Origin: DATEEW01 sp035273665
Lineage (GTDB): Bacteria; Pseudomonadota; Gammaproteobacteria; Burkholderiales; SG8-39
Direction of reading: 5' to 3'
NCBI GenBank assembly: GCA_035273665.1
Contig: DATEOW010000038.1
Coordinates: forward strand, 5,420-69,419
Length of the DNA: 64,000 nucleotides
The position numbers and the translations under genes are program-made. Below are positions 52,299 to 62,047 of this stretch, one piece after another; within the stretch, counting starts at the first letter, position 1; every line of letters starts with the position of its first letter. Below the pieces are notes generated by a model that saw nothing but the letters and a program-made list of their open reading frames with translations, ran no database searches and was not told where the DNA came from.

Positions 52299-53960
52299 CT
52301 AACGACTAATAGGTTTGTAACGAATGCGCTTGGGCCCGGCCTCATCCCCGAGTCGTTTCTTCTTGTCCTCTTCGTATTCCTGATAATTCCCGGCAAAGAA
52401 GGTCCATTGGGAGTCGCCTTCGGCGGCAAGAATGTGTGTTGCAATGCGGTCAAGGAACCAGCGGTCATGGGAAATGACCAGGACACACCCCGCAAATTCG
52501 AGCAGCGCATCCTCTAGCGCGCGCAAGGTTTCTACATCCAAGTCGTTGGACGGCTCGTCCAGGAGGAGGACATTGCCGCCGGTCATGAGCGTCTTGGCCA
52601 AATGGAGTCGCCCCCGTTCGCCGCCGGAAAGATTCCCGACGATTTTCTGCTGGTCGCCGCCCTTGAAGTTGAAGCGGCCGATATATGCCCGCGAAGGCAT
52701 TTCGAATTTGCCGATAGTCAGCACGTCGGCTCCACCCGCAAGTTCGTCGAACACAGTCTTCGTATTTGATAAAGCCTCCCGGCTTTGATCGACGAAGGCC
52801 ATCTTCACGGTCGGACCGATCGTCACTTCACCCGAGTCCGGCTGTTCTTTGCCGGTGATCATACGGAACAGCGTCGATTTTCCGGCCCCGTTGGGGCCGA
52901 TGATGCCGACGATCGCACCCGGCGGTACGCTGAAGCTGAGGTTATCGATGAGAAGACGATCGCCGAACGCCTTGCTGACCTTGTTGAACTCAATAACCTT
53001 GTCGCCGAGGCGCTCGCCCACCGGAATGAAGATCTCCTGGGTTTCATTCCGCTTTTGATACTCGTGCGAACTTAATTCCTCGAAGCGTGCGATGCGCGCC
53101 TTGCTCTTCGCTTGGCGCGCCTTGGGGTTGGAGCGAACCCACTCAAGTTCCTGCTTCATCGCCTTGGCGCGGGCCGCTTCACCTTTAGCTTCTTGTTCCA
53201 GCCGGGCCTCTTTCTGTTCCAGCCAGGACGAGTAATTCCCTTTCCACGGAATGCCGTGACCGCGATCGAGTTCCAAAATCCATTGCGCGGCATTGTCTAA
53301 AAAGTACCGATCATGGGTGACCGCCACCACGGTGCCGGGAAAGCGCGTGAGAAATTGTTCGAGCCATTCCACTGACTCGGCATCGAGATGATTGGTCGGC
53401 TCGTCGAGGAGTAGCATGTCCGGCTTGGAGAGCAATAATTTGCATAAGGCAACACGGCGCTTTTCGCCGCCTGAAAGATTGCCGATCGCCGCATCCCATG
53501 GCGGTAGTCGCAAGGCATCGGCCGCAAGCTCAAGCTGGTGTTCCACATCGCCGCCGCTTGCCGCGATGATTGCCTCGTACCGCGCTTGCTCCTCCGCCAA
53601 TTTGTCAAAGTCGGCATCGGGCTCGGCGTAGGCGGCATAAACTTCTTCAAGTTTCTGTTTGGCTTGGGCCACCTCGCCCAGGCCGGCTTCCACTTCCTCG
53701 CGTACGGTCTTCGCAGCATCAAGCTGCGGCTCTTGAGCTAAATAGCCGATGCTGAGATTGGGCATCGGTTCGGCATCGCCGTCGAAGTTCTTGTCGATGC
53801 CACCCATAATTTTGAGGAGGCTCGATTTTCCTGAGCCGTTCAGGCCGAGTACGCCGATTTTGGCGCCCGGAAAGAAGCTAAGGGAGATGTCTTTGAGGAT
53901 CTGGCGTTTCGGCGGGACGGTCTTGCTCACCCGCCGCATGGAATAAACGAACTGGCTCAC
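52299..53960 (-). CDS. ettA: Energy-dependent translational throttle ATPase EttA
   Basis: A 553-residue ABC-F protein with two ATPase domains and no membrane segment. Walker A motifs are GLNGSGKSSLLK and GPNGAGKSTLFR; signatures are LSGGEKRRVAL and LSGGERGRLHLAK. The linker between them (about residues 245-320) is rich in charged residues (KGEAARAKAMKQELEW), like the P-site tRNA interaction motif, and an arm insertion is present in the first domain. Length and pattern match EttA, which binds the ribosomal E site and gates elongation by ATP/ADP ratio. Confidence 0.95.
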   Translation of the reverse strand: MSQFVYSMRRVSKTVPPKRQILKDISLSFFPGAKIGVLGLNGSGKSSLLKIMGGIDKNFDGDAEPMPNLSIGYLAQEPQLDAAKTVREEVEAGLGEVAQAKQKLEEVYAAYAEPDADFDKLAEEQARYEAIIAASGGDVEHQLELAADALRLPPWDAAIGNLSGGEKRRVALCKLLLSKPDMLLLDEPTNHLDAESVEWLEQFLTRFPGTVVAVTHDRYFLDNAAQWILELDRGHGIPWKGNYSSWLEQKEARLEQEAKGEAARAKAMKQELEWVRSNPKARQAKSKARIARFEELSSHEYQKRNETQEIFIPVGERLGDKVIEFNKVSKAFGDRLLIDNLSFSVPPGAIVGIIGPNGAGKSTLFRMITGKEQPDSGEVTIGPTVKMAFVDQSREALSNTKTVFDELAGGADVLTIGKFEMPSRAYIGRFNFKGGDQQKIVGNLSGGERGRLHLAKTLMTGGNVLLLDEPSNDLDVETLRALEDALLEFAGCVLVISHDRWFLDRIATHILAAEGDSQWTFFAGNYQEYEEDKKKRLGDEAGPKRIRYKPISR

Positions 53961-54029
53961 GGTGCAATCATCGCTCTATCAAGGGAGAGCGGATCATACT
54001 GTGAGCGGCTGCAGCCTGCACCGCACAAG

Positions 54030-54968
54030 TTAGTTCGATACGATGCGGTCTCGGCCGGCTTCCTTGGCCTGATAAAGCCCTGCGTCCGATCGCGCGATCA
54101 TGTCTTCCGGTCGCTGGTCTTGGCCATGACGGAATTCCGTAACGCCGATGCTCAAACTCACGGTTTTGACCGCCGCAAGGTTTTTTGGGTGATCGATCGC
54201 CATGGCCGCTAGCGCTTGGCGCACCTTTTCCATCAGTGCGGCGGCACCGGCGACGTCCGTGTCCGGCATGACGATCGCAAACTCCTCGCCACCATAACGC
54301 GCGACTAGATCGCTTGCGCGCCGGCAACACCGCGCCAACACAGTGGCGACCTTGCGAAGACATTCGTCGCCGGCCAAATGGCCATAATTGTCGTTATACA
54401 TTTTGAACGAATCGACATCGCATAACGCCAATGCCAGTTTCGTTTTCTGGCGCGTGGCCAAAGAGATGTGCTGGGTGAGAAAATCGTCGAAATAACGGCG
54501 GTTCGCAACCCCGGTTAAACCGTCGCGTTGCGAGAGCTGTTCCAATCTGCGGTTGGACGCGGCCAGCTCGGTGGACATTTCCTGTAACTTGCGCCGCATC
54601 TCATCGAGGCGCTGCAGCGCGCGGATTTTCGCGAGCAAAACGATGCGCCCAACCGGTTTGATCAAGTAATCGTCGCCGCCCGATTCAATGGCCTTGCTGT
54701 AATCCTGATCCGCTTCATTCGCGGAAAGGAAAATAATAGGCGTCCAATCGTCCGGAGTGAGCGCGCGGAGTTGGCGCGCGGTTTCGTAACCGTCAATTCC
54801 CGGCATGTTGACATCAAGCAAAACGATGCCCGGGTTTTCTTTTGGATAAAGCTCGATCGCGCGCTCGCCGCAATCGGCTTCCACGGGCACTAGATTCATG
54901 GTTTCCAGCATGCGGCACAACACCGCGCGCATGCTGGGCGAATCGTCGACCACCAGAACCTTCGTCAT
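54030..54968 (-). CDS. PleD-like response regulator diguanylate cyclase
   Basis: A 312-residue protein with a receiver domain (phosphoacceptor Asp52 in VLLDVNMPG, with DDS near residues 8-10) and a GGDEF domain. The catalytic motif is GGEEF at residues 226-230. An RxxD inhibitory site (R217-D220) lies five residues before it, so product feedback is expected. A coiled-coil linker (about 120-150) joins the domains. It makes cyclic di-GMP, which commonly stimulates exopolysaccharide production, so a link to the polysaccharide cluster is plausible but not shown. It has no dedicated kinase next to it. Confidence 0.93.
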   Translation of the reverse strand: MTKVLVVDDSPSMRAVLCRMLETMNLVPVEADCGERAIELYPKENPGIVLLDVNMPGIDGYETARQLRALTPDDWTPIIFLSANEADQDYSKAIESGGDDYLIKPVGRIVLLAKIRALQRLDEMRRKLQEMSTELAASNRRLEQLSQRDGLTGVANRRYFDDFLTQHISLATRQKTKLALALCDVDSFKMYNDNYGHLAGDECLRKVATVLARCCRRASDLVARYGGEEFAIVMPDTDVAGAAALMEKVRQALAAMAIDHPKNLAAVKTVSLSIGVTEFRHGQDQRPEDMIARSDAGLYQAKEAGRDRIVSN

Positions 54969-55019
54969 GCCTTCGTCCGTATTTTTGTATGGATCATCGG
55001 CTTCCTCCCCTTCGCTACC

Positions 55020-55625
55020 TCAAAGCCTGCGCCTGCGTTGGTCCCGCCAGTGCCGGATCATCAAATAGCCCCCCAACATACCGCCTAAATGGGCAAAGTG
55101 CGCCACGCCCGCTTGCGTACCGGTAACGCCCAGAAACAACTCCAAGGCGCCGTACAAGCTAACGAACAACCATGCCGGCATCGGAATTGGCGGAATGATC
55201 AATAAGATCATCCGCCGCGGGAAATACATCCCGAACGCCAGCAAAAGCCCGAAGACCCCCCCCGACGCACCGATCGTCGGATAGGTGGCCGCGCTTTGCC
55301 AGGTCACCAGTAGCTGAAGCAGGGCGGCCGACACAATACAAACTAGATAGTAGTTGAGATAGCGCTTACTGCCGAAGAACTGTTCGAGTTCACCGCCAAA
55401 CATATACAAGGCGAACATATTGAACAGCAGATGCATCGGATCGCCATGCAAAAAGCTGTAGGACAGCACTTGCCAAGGCATGAAACCGCCGACTCCCCAC
55501 CCGGCATGCAAGGGCCAGAGGCCGAAAAGGACGATCAATACTGGGTCAAATAGCCACTGCAGCACGAAAACGGCAATATTCGCGAGCAACAGGGCCCGAG
55601 TAATGGGGGGCAGATTGAAATTCAT
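55020..55625 (-). CDS. Rhomboid family intramembrane serine protease
   Basis: A 201-residue protein with six membrane helices. The catalytic Ser121 lies in TIGASGGVFGLLLAFG and the catalytic His179 in AHFAHLGGMLGGYL; HLLFNM at residues 65-70 is the typical helix 2 motif. It would cleave membrane proteins within the bilayer. Substrate is unknown. Confidence 0.92.
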   Translation of the reverse strand: MNFNLPPITRALLLANIAVFVLQWLFDPVLIVLFGLWPLHAGWGVGGFMPWQVLSYSFLHGDPMHLLFNMFALYMFGGELEQFFGSKRYLNYYLVCIVSAALLQLLVTWQSAATYPTIGASGGVFGLLLAFGMYFPRRMILLIIPPIPMPAWLFVSLYGALELFLGVTGTQAGVAHFAHLGGMLGGYLMIRHWRDQRRRRL

Positions 55626-55726
55626 AGGGCTGAACTACCTTATTGTTGCACCGAGTTTGCCTGAAAGCCCCCGGGCGCGAAATATGCAAAAGGCAGGAAT
55701 CAACGTGGGTACCAGGAGCGGCAGTG

Positions 55727-55909
55727 ATGAAAGTTTTTGACCCTCAGAAGCACAGCTTTGAGCAAGAAGGCGGGACAAAAGTGCCCGCCAAGCAATTGCA
55801 AAAAGATCGGGAAGCCGCGGGAAAGCCGCTTGACGACGAACTCAAGGATACTTTTCCGGCCAGCGATCCGCCGTCGATCACGACGCCAAAAAAACGCAAG
55901 GGCACTTAG
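55727..55909 (+). CDS. Small protein with [10 protein letters not shown] motif
   Basis: I use the ATG at 55727, which is preceded by AGGAG at 55713-55717, giving 60 residues; a longer frame from 55643 lacks this signal. The protein is charged and hydrophilic ([19 protein letters not shown]) and ends with a short Lys/Arg-rich tail. The C-terminal [11 protein letters not shown] motif is one I associate with small uncharacterised proteins of proteobacteria. The stop overlaps the converging HMG-CoA lyase gene by 4 nt. Confidence 0.65.
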   Translation: MKVFDPQKHSFEQEGGTKVPAKQLQKDREAAGKPLDDELKDTFPASDPPSITTPKKRKGT

Positions 55910-56814
55910 GGCCTGCGAGCCTGGAGCGCCTGCGCGACCTTAGAGCTTGGCTCGCGCCCCAGTTCCTTGCAGATGAACTGGCCGGCGTGGAACACGCCGT
56001 TTAAATCGACGCCGGTTTCGATTCCTAGTCCGTGCAGGAAATACAAGACATCCTCGGTGGCCACATTGCCGGCAGCACCGGGCGCGTAAGGACAACCTCC
56101 GAGACCCGCTACCGCGCTGTCGACAACCTCTATTCCCATTTCCAGAGCCGCCTGTAAGTTGACGAGCGCCTGACCGTATGTGTCGTGCAGGTGAATGGCG
56201 AGTTTCTTCGTGGGCAAGTCTGCGATCACCGCTTCAAGCATGCGTTTCACCAGCAAAGGCGTTCCCACGCCGATCGTGTCGCCTAGCGAGACTTCGTAAC
56301 AACCCATCGCGTCGAGCTCACGTGCAACGGCACGTACGGTGTGTACATCGACCTCACCTTCATATGGACAGCCGACGACACAAGAAATGTAGCCGCGCAC
56401 TTTGACGCCTCGCGCACGGGCGGCTTCCATTACAGGCTTGAAGCGGTCGAGGCTTTCTTTGATCGAACAATTGATATTGCGGCGGCTAAAGGTTTCGCTT
56501 GCAGCAGCAAAAACGGCGACTTCCTCAACTCCTGCCTCAACGGCCGCATCGAAGCCTTGCCGGTTCGGCACAAGGACCGAGTAGGACACGCCCGGTTTGG
56601 CGCGGATGCCTCGCATCACTTCCGCATGGTCGGCCATTTGCGGCACCCACTTGGGCGAAACGAAAGCCGTGGCTTCGATGTTGCGTAAGCCCGCATCGGC
56701 CAAGCGCTCGATCAAGTCGATCTTCGTTGCAGTGGAAACTTTTTGTTTTTCGTTCTGCAAGCCGTCGCGTGGGCCCACCTCGACGAGCCGCACAAATCGC
56801 GGCGGCGCGCTCAT
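55906..56814 (-). CDS. mvaB: Hydroxymethylglutaryl-CoA lyase
   Basis: A 302-residue TIM-barrel enzyme of the HMGL-like group. It starts with [17 protein letters not shown] (metal-binding Asp in GPRDGLQNE) and carries the family motifs [21 protein letters not shown] (metal ligands) and [18 protein letters not shown] [14 protein letters not shown] with the catalytic Cys. It splits HMG-CoA into acetyl-CoA and acetoacetate, the last step of leucine degradation. No other leucine pathway gene is nearby. Its start overlaps the membrane-protein gene at 56811 by 4 nt. Confidence 0.94.
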   Translation of the reverse strand: MSAPPRFVRLVEVGPRDGLQNEKQKVSTATKIDLIERLADAGLRNIEATAFVSPKWVPQMADHAEVMRGIRAKPGVSYSVLVPNRQGFDAAVEAGVEEVAVFAAASETFSRRNINCSIKESLDRFKPVMEAARARGVKVRGYISCVVGCPYEGEVDVHTVRAVARELDAMGCYEVSLGDTIGVGTPLLVKRMLEAVIADLPTKKLAIHLHDTYGQALVNLQAALEMGIEVVDSAVAGLGGCPYAPGAAGNVATEDVLYFLHGLGIETGVDLNGVFHAGQFICKELGREPSSKVAQALQARRP

Positions 56815-57281
56815 ACGCCGCTGCGTTTATGTCTTTTGCGCAAATGCGCGCCGATCAAGGCGGCGGGGATCGCCAAGACCATATAGGCAATATCGAAAGA
56901 AAGCGGCGATTCGCTGTTTACTAGAACAATGAGCACAGCACTGGTGATCATTGAGGCCAGCCCTAAGTACAGGCCGTGCAAATATTCGCGATTGTTGGCT
57001 ACGCGCGCGGCCACATAACCGCCGATGAGTGTGAATGCCAGGCCGCTGATAAAGAAGAACACGCGGAACGGGGTTGCGCTAAAAGTTTGGACAATCTCTT
57101 CTTCGCTGGCGCCTTGTATGGCCATGCTCACACCGAGGATGAAACTCGCAGCCAGAGAGAATAATTCAGTGCCAAGGACGTCCGCCGCAAGACCAGCGGC
57201 CACTGCCAGCCACGTTGGCCGCATCTTGCCGGACTCTCGGTCGGCTACTCTTGCTTTGGGCGGTTCGTAAGGAGTCGTCAT
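56811..57281 (-). CDS. Hypothetical membrane protein
   Basis: A 156-residue protein with four predicted membrane helices: [57 protein letters not shown] and [18 protein letters not shown]. The N-terminus is hydrophilic and Pro-rich. I do not recognise the family. It is directly upstream of the HMG-CoA lyase gene and overlaps it by 4 nt, so the two are co-transcribed. Confidence 0.7.
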   Translation of the reverse strand: MTTPYEPPKARVADRESGKMRPTWLAVAAGLAADVLGTELFSLAASFILGVSMAIQGASEEEIVQTFSATPFRVFFFISGLAFTLIGGYVAARVANNREYLHGLYLGLASMITSAVLIVLVNSESPLSFDIAYMVLAIPAALIGAHLRKRHKRSGV

Positions 57282-57311
57282 GGCGATCGGCGAAGAATGC
57301 GATTTAGTCTA

Positions 57312-58070
57312 TCAGGTCGGAAGATTGCGCGGCTTTCGCGGTGCTTGTGCAAACAGGCGATCGTACAAAACACGGGGCATGCAGCGTAGCAGCGCGGCAA
57401 TGCAGCCCATCTGCCAAGGCACGACGGCATAGGCGCTGCCGCGGTCAATAACCCGGGCGATGCGGCGTGCGGCGGTTTCTGCGCTTAAGAGGAAAGGCAT
57501 TCGATAGCGGTTTACGCGCGTCATGGGTGTGTCGACATAGCCTGGGCAGATCGTCACTGCTTTAAGGCCGCTTCCATAAATCTCCAGTCGGAGGCTCTCC
57601 ATCCAGGTGATGACCGCAGATTTTGACGCAGCGTACGCGCTGCTTCCCGCCAATCCGCGCAGGCCCGCGACGCTGGCAATGCTTACGAGCGTGCCGCTAC
57701 CGCGGCCACGCATCAAGGCAAGAAAGGGTTGGAAGCTGTTGGCCACACCGCAGACATTCGTGCGCAAGGTGCGCTCGAGGATTGAAAGGTCTTCGGGGAG
57801 GAACGTATCGACCCCCACAGAAACGCCGGCATTGGCGATGACAATGTCGGGCAGACCATGCACTGCGATATATTCGCGTGCTGTGATTTGCATCGCGGCG
57901 GCGTCTGCGACATCCGTGCGATAGAGGCTCAGGCGCTCGGATTGAAGGCTTAATCTTTCTGGATGCCGCGACACGGCGCCTACCACCGCGCCGCGCGACA
58001 AGTAAAGCTCAGTGAGCGCTGCCCCAAGACCGCTTGAACCGCCGGTGATAAACACCCGCAGCGCAGGCAT
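57312..58070 (-). CDS. SDR family oxidoreductase
   Basis: A 252-residue short-chain dehydrogenase. The cofactor loop is ITGGSSGLGAALTEL, NAG is in VIANAGVSVG, and the catalytic residues are Ser in SIASVAGLRG and Tyr-Lys in YAASKSAVI. An Arg in SRHPERL after beta 2 suggests NADP(H). The C-terminal FDRLFAQAPRKPRN tail is basic. It lies 14 nt downstream of dsbA on the same strand. Its substrate is unknown. Confidence 0.9.
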   Translation of the reverse strand: MPALRVFITGGSSGLGAALTELYLSRGAVVGAVSRHPERLSLQSERLSLYRTDVADAAAMQITAREYIAVHGLPDIVIANAGVSVGVDTFLPEDLSILERTLRTNVCGVANSFQPFLALMRGRGSGTLVSIASVAGLRGLAGSSAYAASKSAVITWMESLRLEIYGSGLKAVTICPGYVDTPMTRVNRYRMPFLLSAETAARRIARVIDRGSAYAVVPWQMGCIAALLRCMPRVLYDRLFAQAPRKPRNLPT

Positions 58071-58083
58071 CGCAGCGACCGCT

Positions 58084-58719
58084 TTACTTCTGCGGTGCCG
58101 TTTTTGCCGCGCGATTTTTGCGCGCTTGCTCGATCGCGATATCCACGGCCGCCATCATGTTTTGAGGAGTTTGCGCCTTGGCCATTTCCACGACATAACG
58201 CCCATCAACCACGATCGTGGGTACACCGCTGGACTGGGATTGGTCAAAGAGCTGTCCTGCTCTTTTCAGTTTGCTTTCTACCGCGAAGGAATTCTCCGCT
58301 GCATGAAAACGGGCGATATCGACACCTTGCCGGCTCAACCAGTCGTCAACTTGCTGGGTATTGGTTGGACGTAAGCGATCGATCTGTACGGCATCGAAAA
58401 AAGCTTTGTGCAATTTCTGTTGCAAACCAAGGGCATCAAGCGAATAGAAAATCCGAGCCGCGACTTTCCATACATCGTTCGCCGGGGCCGGAATCCTTTT
58501 GAACTCGACATCTGAGGGCAGCTTGGTCAACCATTCCTGCACATACGGCTCCAGCGCATAGCAATGCGGGCAGCCGTACCAGAAAAACTCCACCACCTCG
58601 ATCTTGTTGCCCGAGCCGGTATTGAGCGGCTGGCGAAGTTCGGTATGAATGCTCTCCTGCGCGAACGCAAAGGTACTTGCGAAAAGCAATGCGGTTGCGG
58701 CAAGCAGACGTTTCAACAT
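58084..58719 (-). CDS. dsbA: Thiol:disulfide interchange protein DsbA
   Basis: The start at 58719 (MLKRLLAATALLFASTFAFA) has the ribosome binding site GAGGAG and gives 211 residues with a signal peptide. The active-site motif is CPHC at residues 50-53 in FFWYGCPHCYALEP, and the cis-Pro loop is SGVPTIVVDGRYVV. It introduces disulfides in the periplasm. It is followed by an SDR gene and preceded by the SPOR-domain gene. Confidence 0.93.
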   Translation of the reverse strand: MLKRLLAATALLFASTFAFAQESIHTELRQPLNTGSGNKIEVVEFFWYGCPHCYALEPYVQEWLTKLPSDVEFKRIPAPANDVWKVAARIFYSLDALGLQQKLHKAFFDAVQIDRLRPTNTQQVDDWLSRQGVDIARFHAAENSFAVESKLKRAGQLFDQSQSSGVPTIVVDGRYVVEMAKAQTPQNMMAAVDIAIEQARKNRAAKTAPQK

Positions 58720-58808
58720 TCGGTTCTCCTCTTCAGCGCTCATGTGGTCGACCTCAGTACAACGGTTGCACCCTAATCGGGTTGACTGCCCGGCCGGTGC
58801 AAGTGTTT

Positions 58809-59384
58809 CTATTCTTTACGCGATTTCACCAGCGAGGCACTAATACCGTTTTGCGACAGCGTTTGGCGTACGTTGTTGATCTCCGCTAGGTCGGTATATG
58901 GGCCGAGACGCACGCGGTACAGCGTGCCTTTATCCTGTAGATGCGCGGGTTCTACGCTGGCCTCCAGGCCAAGCAAGGCCAACTTCGCCTTCATGGCGTC
59001 GGCGTCTGTCGGGCTTTGAAAGGCCCCCGCCTGGACTAGGTACGGTTCTTTTTGACTGTCGCTTTTATCCCTATCCTTACTTGCGGCTTTGGTTTGCTGC
59101 TGCAACTCCTTATCGCTCACCGGCACTTCCTGCCCAGGAAGAATACGGTAAAAATCGAAATGCTTTTCAGGCTCGACTTTTACCGGTTCCAGCGCTTTGG
59201 CCGGCATCTCCTTTTTACTGATCGGTTTTTCGCCCCCCTTGTCGAAGGGCGACGGCATCTTGCTGACGTAAAGAGCAATTCCCACAGCGATCACCAGGCC
59301 CAACGCGAGGCCGATAAAAATGCCGAGCAGCGTATTGCCACGGGATTTGCGTTTGGCGGATTTGGAATGCGGCTTGTAGTTCAT
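58809..59384 (-). CDS. SPOR-domain membrane protein
   Basis: A 191-residue protein with a cytoplasmic basic N-terminus, one membrane helix (TLLGIFIGLALGLVIAVGIAL, about residues 18-38), a periplasmic linker and a C-terminal SPOR domain (about 115-190) with YLVQAGAFQSPTDADAMKAK and LYRVRLGPYTDLAEIN. This is the FtsN-like layout; SPOR domains bind denuded peptidoglycan at division sites. It lies between argS and dsbA on the same strand. Confidence 0.9.
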   Translation of the reverse strand: MNYKPHSKSAKRKSRGNTLLGIFIGLALGLVIAVGIALYVSKMPSPFDKGGEKPISKKEMPAKALEPVKVEPEKHFDFYRILPGQEVPVSDKELQQQTKAASKDRDKSDSQKEPYLVQAGAFQSPTDADAMKAKLALLGLEASVEPAHLQDKGTLYRVRLGPYTDLAEINNVRQTLSQNGISASLVKSRKE

Positions 59385-59397
59385 GTTCCTGCCGGGG

Positions 59398-61068
59398 CTA
59401 CATCGTTTCGGGAGCGCTCACGCCCAACAGGCTGAGGCCGTTGCACAGCACTTGTCTCACAGCGACGATCAGTGCGAGGCGCGCTAAGCGAATTTTCTCT
59501 TCGTCGACAAGCACGCGCTCGGCATTATAGTAACTATGAAACTCCCCGGCTAAGTCGCGCAAATAAAAAGCCACTTGATGCGGCGAGAGCTCTGCTGCCG
59601 CCAGAGCCAGAGTATCGGGGTATGCCGCGAGCTTTGCGAGCAAAACGAGCTCGCGCTCGCTAACAAGGCTCGACAGATCGGCGTTGATCAGACTATCGAC
59701 ATTGCCGCTGCCGCCTTGTTGCCGCCATTGTTCAATGACTCGGCAAATACGGGCGTGTGCGTATTGAACGTAGTAAACAGGGTTCTCTTCGCTTTGCGAT
59801 TTGGCAAGATCGATATCGAAAACGAATTGCGTATCGGCCTTGCGTGAGACCAGGAAGAAGCGCACAGCATCGCGCCCTACCTCGTCGATTAGATCGCGTA
59901 CGGTCACATAATTGCCCGCGCGCTTACTGATCTTGACTTCCTCGCCGGCTTTCATGACGGTCACCATCTTATGTAGCACGTAATCCGGGTACTCAGCTGG
60001 GATGCCTGCGTTCAAGGCCTGCAACCCGGCGCGCACCCGCACAATGGTGCTGTGGTGATCGGAACCTTGAACATTGATGGCTTTGGCAAAGCCACGCTCC
60101 CATTTGGTCAGGTGATAGGCCACGTCCGGCACGAAATAGGTGTAGCCCCCATCCGACTTTCGCATGACACGGTCTTTATCGTCGCCGTAATCGGTCGTTT
60201 TCAGCCAGAGGGCACCGTCGGCCTCATAGGTCTTGCCCGAGGAAAGCAGTCGCTGAACGGTGCGCTCCACGCGCCCATCGGCATACAAGGAAGACTCAAG
60301 ATAGTAGTTGTCGAACTGCACGCCGAAGGCTTGCAGATCTAAATCCTGTTCTTTACGCAAGTAAGCGACCGCGAATTTTCGGATTGCATCCATATCAGCC
60401 ACTGCCTGGCGTTGTCTTTCCGCTTCGCCTTGCGCTTCAAGATACGCATGGGCGATCTCACGGATATATTCGCCGTGATAGCCGTCATCGGGAAACTTGA
60501 CGGCTTTACCGAGCAATTCTTCTGCGCGTGCCTGTACCGAAAGGGCAAGATTCTGTATTTGGACGCCGGCGTCGTTGTAGTAGAACTCACGCGTTACTTT
60601 GTAGCCTTGCGCCTCTAGTAAGGCGCAAATCGCATCTCCCAGCACGGCTTGGCGGCCATGACCCGTATGGAGCGGGCCGGTCGGATTTGCGGAAACGAAT
60701 TCGACGAGTACGGCCTCGCCGTTCCCGCGCTCCGAACAGCCGAAACGGCGCCCTTCGGCGGCGATCCGGGAAACGATTTGTTGCTTTGCGGCGGCGGTGA
60801 GACGGATATTGAGAAATCCCGGTCCCGCGATTTCTATTTTTTCAACGAACGAAGATGCTGGAAGCGCCGCCAGGAACTGTTCGGCGAGTGCTCGCGGTTG
60901 GGCTTTGAGTGTGCGAGCGAGCTGCATGGCGATGTTGCAGGCGTAATCACCATGACCGGTTTGTTTGGGTCGTTCGAACGCGATGAGATCCGGCGATTGC
61001 CCGGGCGCAACTTGCGCCAAGGCAGTGGTGAAGACTTGAAGAAGATGGGCGCGAATATCCGCCGACAT
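59398..61068 (-). CDS. argS: Arginyl-tRNA synthetase
   Basis: A 556-residue class I aminoacyl-tRNA synthetase. The N-terminal tRNA-binding domain is followed by the HIGH-like motif [17 protein letters not shown] (about residues 130-146) and the KMSKS counterpart [16 protein letters not shown]. The C-terminal all-helical anticodon domain ends with [19 protein letters not shown]. These match ArgS. It precedes the SPOR-domain gene by 13 nt on the same strand. Confidence 0.96.
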   Translation of the reverse strand: MSADIRAHLLQVFTTALAQVAPGQSPDLIAFERPKQTGHGDYACNIAMQLARTLKAQPRALAEQFLAALPASSFVEKIEIAGPGFLNIRLTAAAKQQIVSRIAAEGRRFGCSERGNGEAVLVEFVSANPTGPLHTGHGRQAVLGDAICALLEAQGYKVTREFYYNDAGVQIQNLALSVQARAEELLGKAVKFPDDGYHGEYIREIAHAYLEAQGEAERQRQAVADMDAIRKFAVAYLRKEQDLDLQAFGVQFDNYYLESSLYADGRVERTVQRLLSSGKTYEADGALWLKTTDYGDDKDRVMRKSDGGYTYFVPDVAYHLTKWERGFAKAINVQGSDHHSTIVRVRAGLQALNAGIPAEYPDYVLHKMVTVMKAGEEVKISKRAGNYVTVRDLIDEVGRDAVRFFLVSRKADTQFVFDIDLAKSQSEENPVYYVQYAHARICRVIEQWRQQGGSGNVDSLINADLSSLVSERELVLLAKLAAYPDTLALAAAELSPHQVAFYLRDLAGEFHSYYNAERVLVDEEKIRLARLALIVAVRQVLCNGLSLLGVSAPETM

Positions 61069-61199
61069 GATGCGCTGGAGCCTTGAACCTCATCGTCAGC
61101 GATGTGCATCTGCATGAGGCATACGAAAGGCGCGCATTGTACCCCGAGCCGCGCTGGCAAGAGGCGCGCGGCGCGGCCGCCACGCGCCATAACCGGTCG

Positions 61200-61820
61200 T
61201 TAGTGCGTCCCGGCTGGTTGGAGAGTCGAGGATTTGCCCGAGGATGAGGCGGTGGCTGCCGGCTTGCCAGGGGACGAAGCAATCGACGAGGCAGTAGACG
61301 AAGCAATACTCGCGATATCGCCCGCTAGCTCGCCGCCTTCCTCAATCACGAGCTTGCCGTAGCGGATCGTGCCCGAAACGCTTCCCGTTGCCCGAATAAT
61401 GAGCTGCTTTCGCGCCGTCAGTTCACCGTGGAATTCCCCGCGGATATCCGCAACGTCGATCCCGACGTTGCCGTGAAAAGAACCGCGCTCTGCAATCTGG
61501 ATGACGCGGCTGTCCATAGAGGCCTCGACGCGACCTTCTACGACAAGCGTGTCGCAATCAGTAATTTCAGCGCCGCGAAGCTTGATGTCCGGACCTACCG
61601 TCAGGCGGCTGCCTTTCGCCTCTTCAGCAGTCGGTACCGTTTTGTTTTCTGCAGCGGGCGTCGGACGGGCGGCGGCTTCCGCGGCGGGATTGGCGCTGGC
61701 GGCTGAAGATGAGGGTGAAGCAGGCGTTACCGTGGCGTTTGAGCCGGCGGTGTTCAGAGTGTCGCGGCGGTAGCGATCGTTGCTGGTGTTGGTGCCAAAA
61801 ATATTTTGTTTGTTTAGCAT
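61200..61820 (-). CDS. Bactofilin-like cytoskeletal protein
   Basis: I start at the ATG at 61820 (MLNKQNIFGTN), preceded by AGGAGAACTCTC, giving 206 residues. Ala/Ser-rich disordered stretches flank the bactofilin core (about residues 65-165) with its repeated short strands, for instance GPDIKLRGAEITDCDTLVVE, GRVEASMDSRVIQIAERG and GKLVIEEGGELAG. Bactofilins polymerise without nucleotide and shape the cell or anchor polysaccharide machinery. The C-terminal tail is of low complexity (SSTASSIASSPGKP). It is a separate unit between argS and the 2OG oxygenase gene. Confidence 0.88.
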   Translation of the reverse strand: MLNKQNIFGTNTSNDRYRRDTLNTAGSNATVTPASPSSSAASANPAAEAAARPTPAAENKTVPTAEEAKGSRLTVGPDIKLRGAEITDCDTLVVEGRVEASMDSRVIQIAERGSFHGNVGIDVADIRGEFHGELTARKQLIIRATGSVSGTIRYGKLVIEEGGELAGDIASIASSTASSIASSPGKPAATASSSGKSSTLQPAGTH

Positions 61821-62047
61821 GAGAGTTCTCCTGGGGTGAATCGAGGTCAAACGGCTACCGAAGCAGCATTCCTGGGACACGAACGTAAGCGGCAGGTTCA
61901 GCAAGGCCTATGCCGGTTCAGAAAAAACATTGTTTCGCCACTATGAGAATTCTTTTGATCAATTCATGCGGCTTTAAATTTCGTCTGGACGCGCAGACGT
62001 GGCTCGGGGTATTAACACTCAAGTCTTTCTAACGGTGGAGGAATGGC

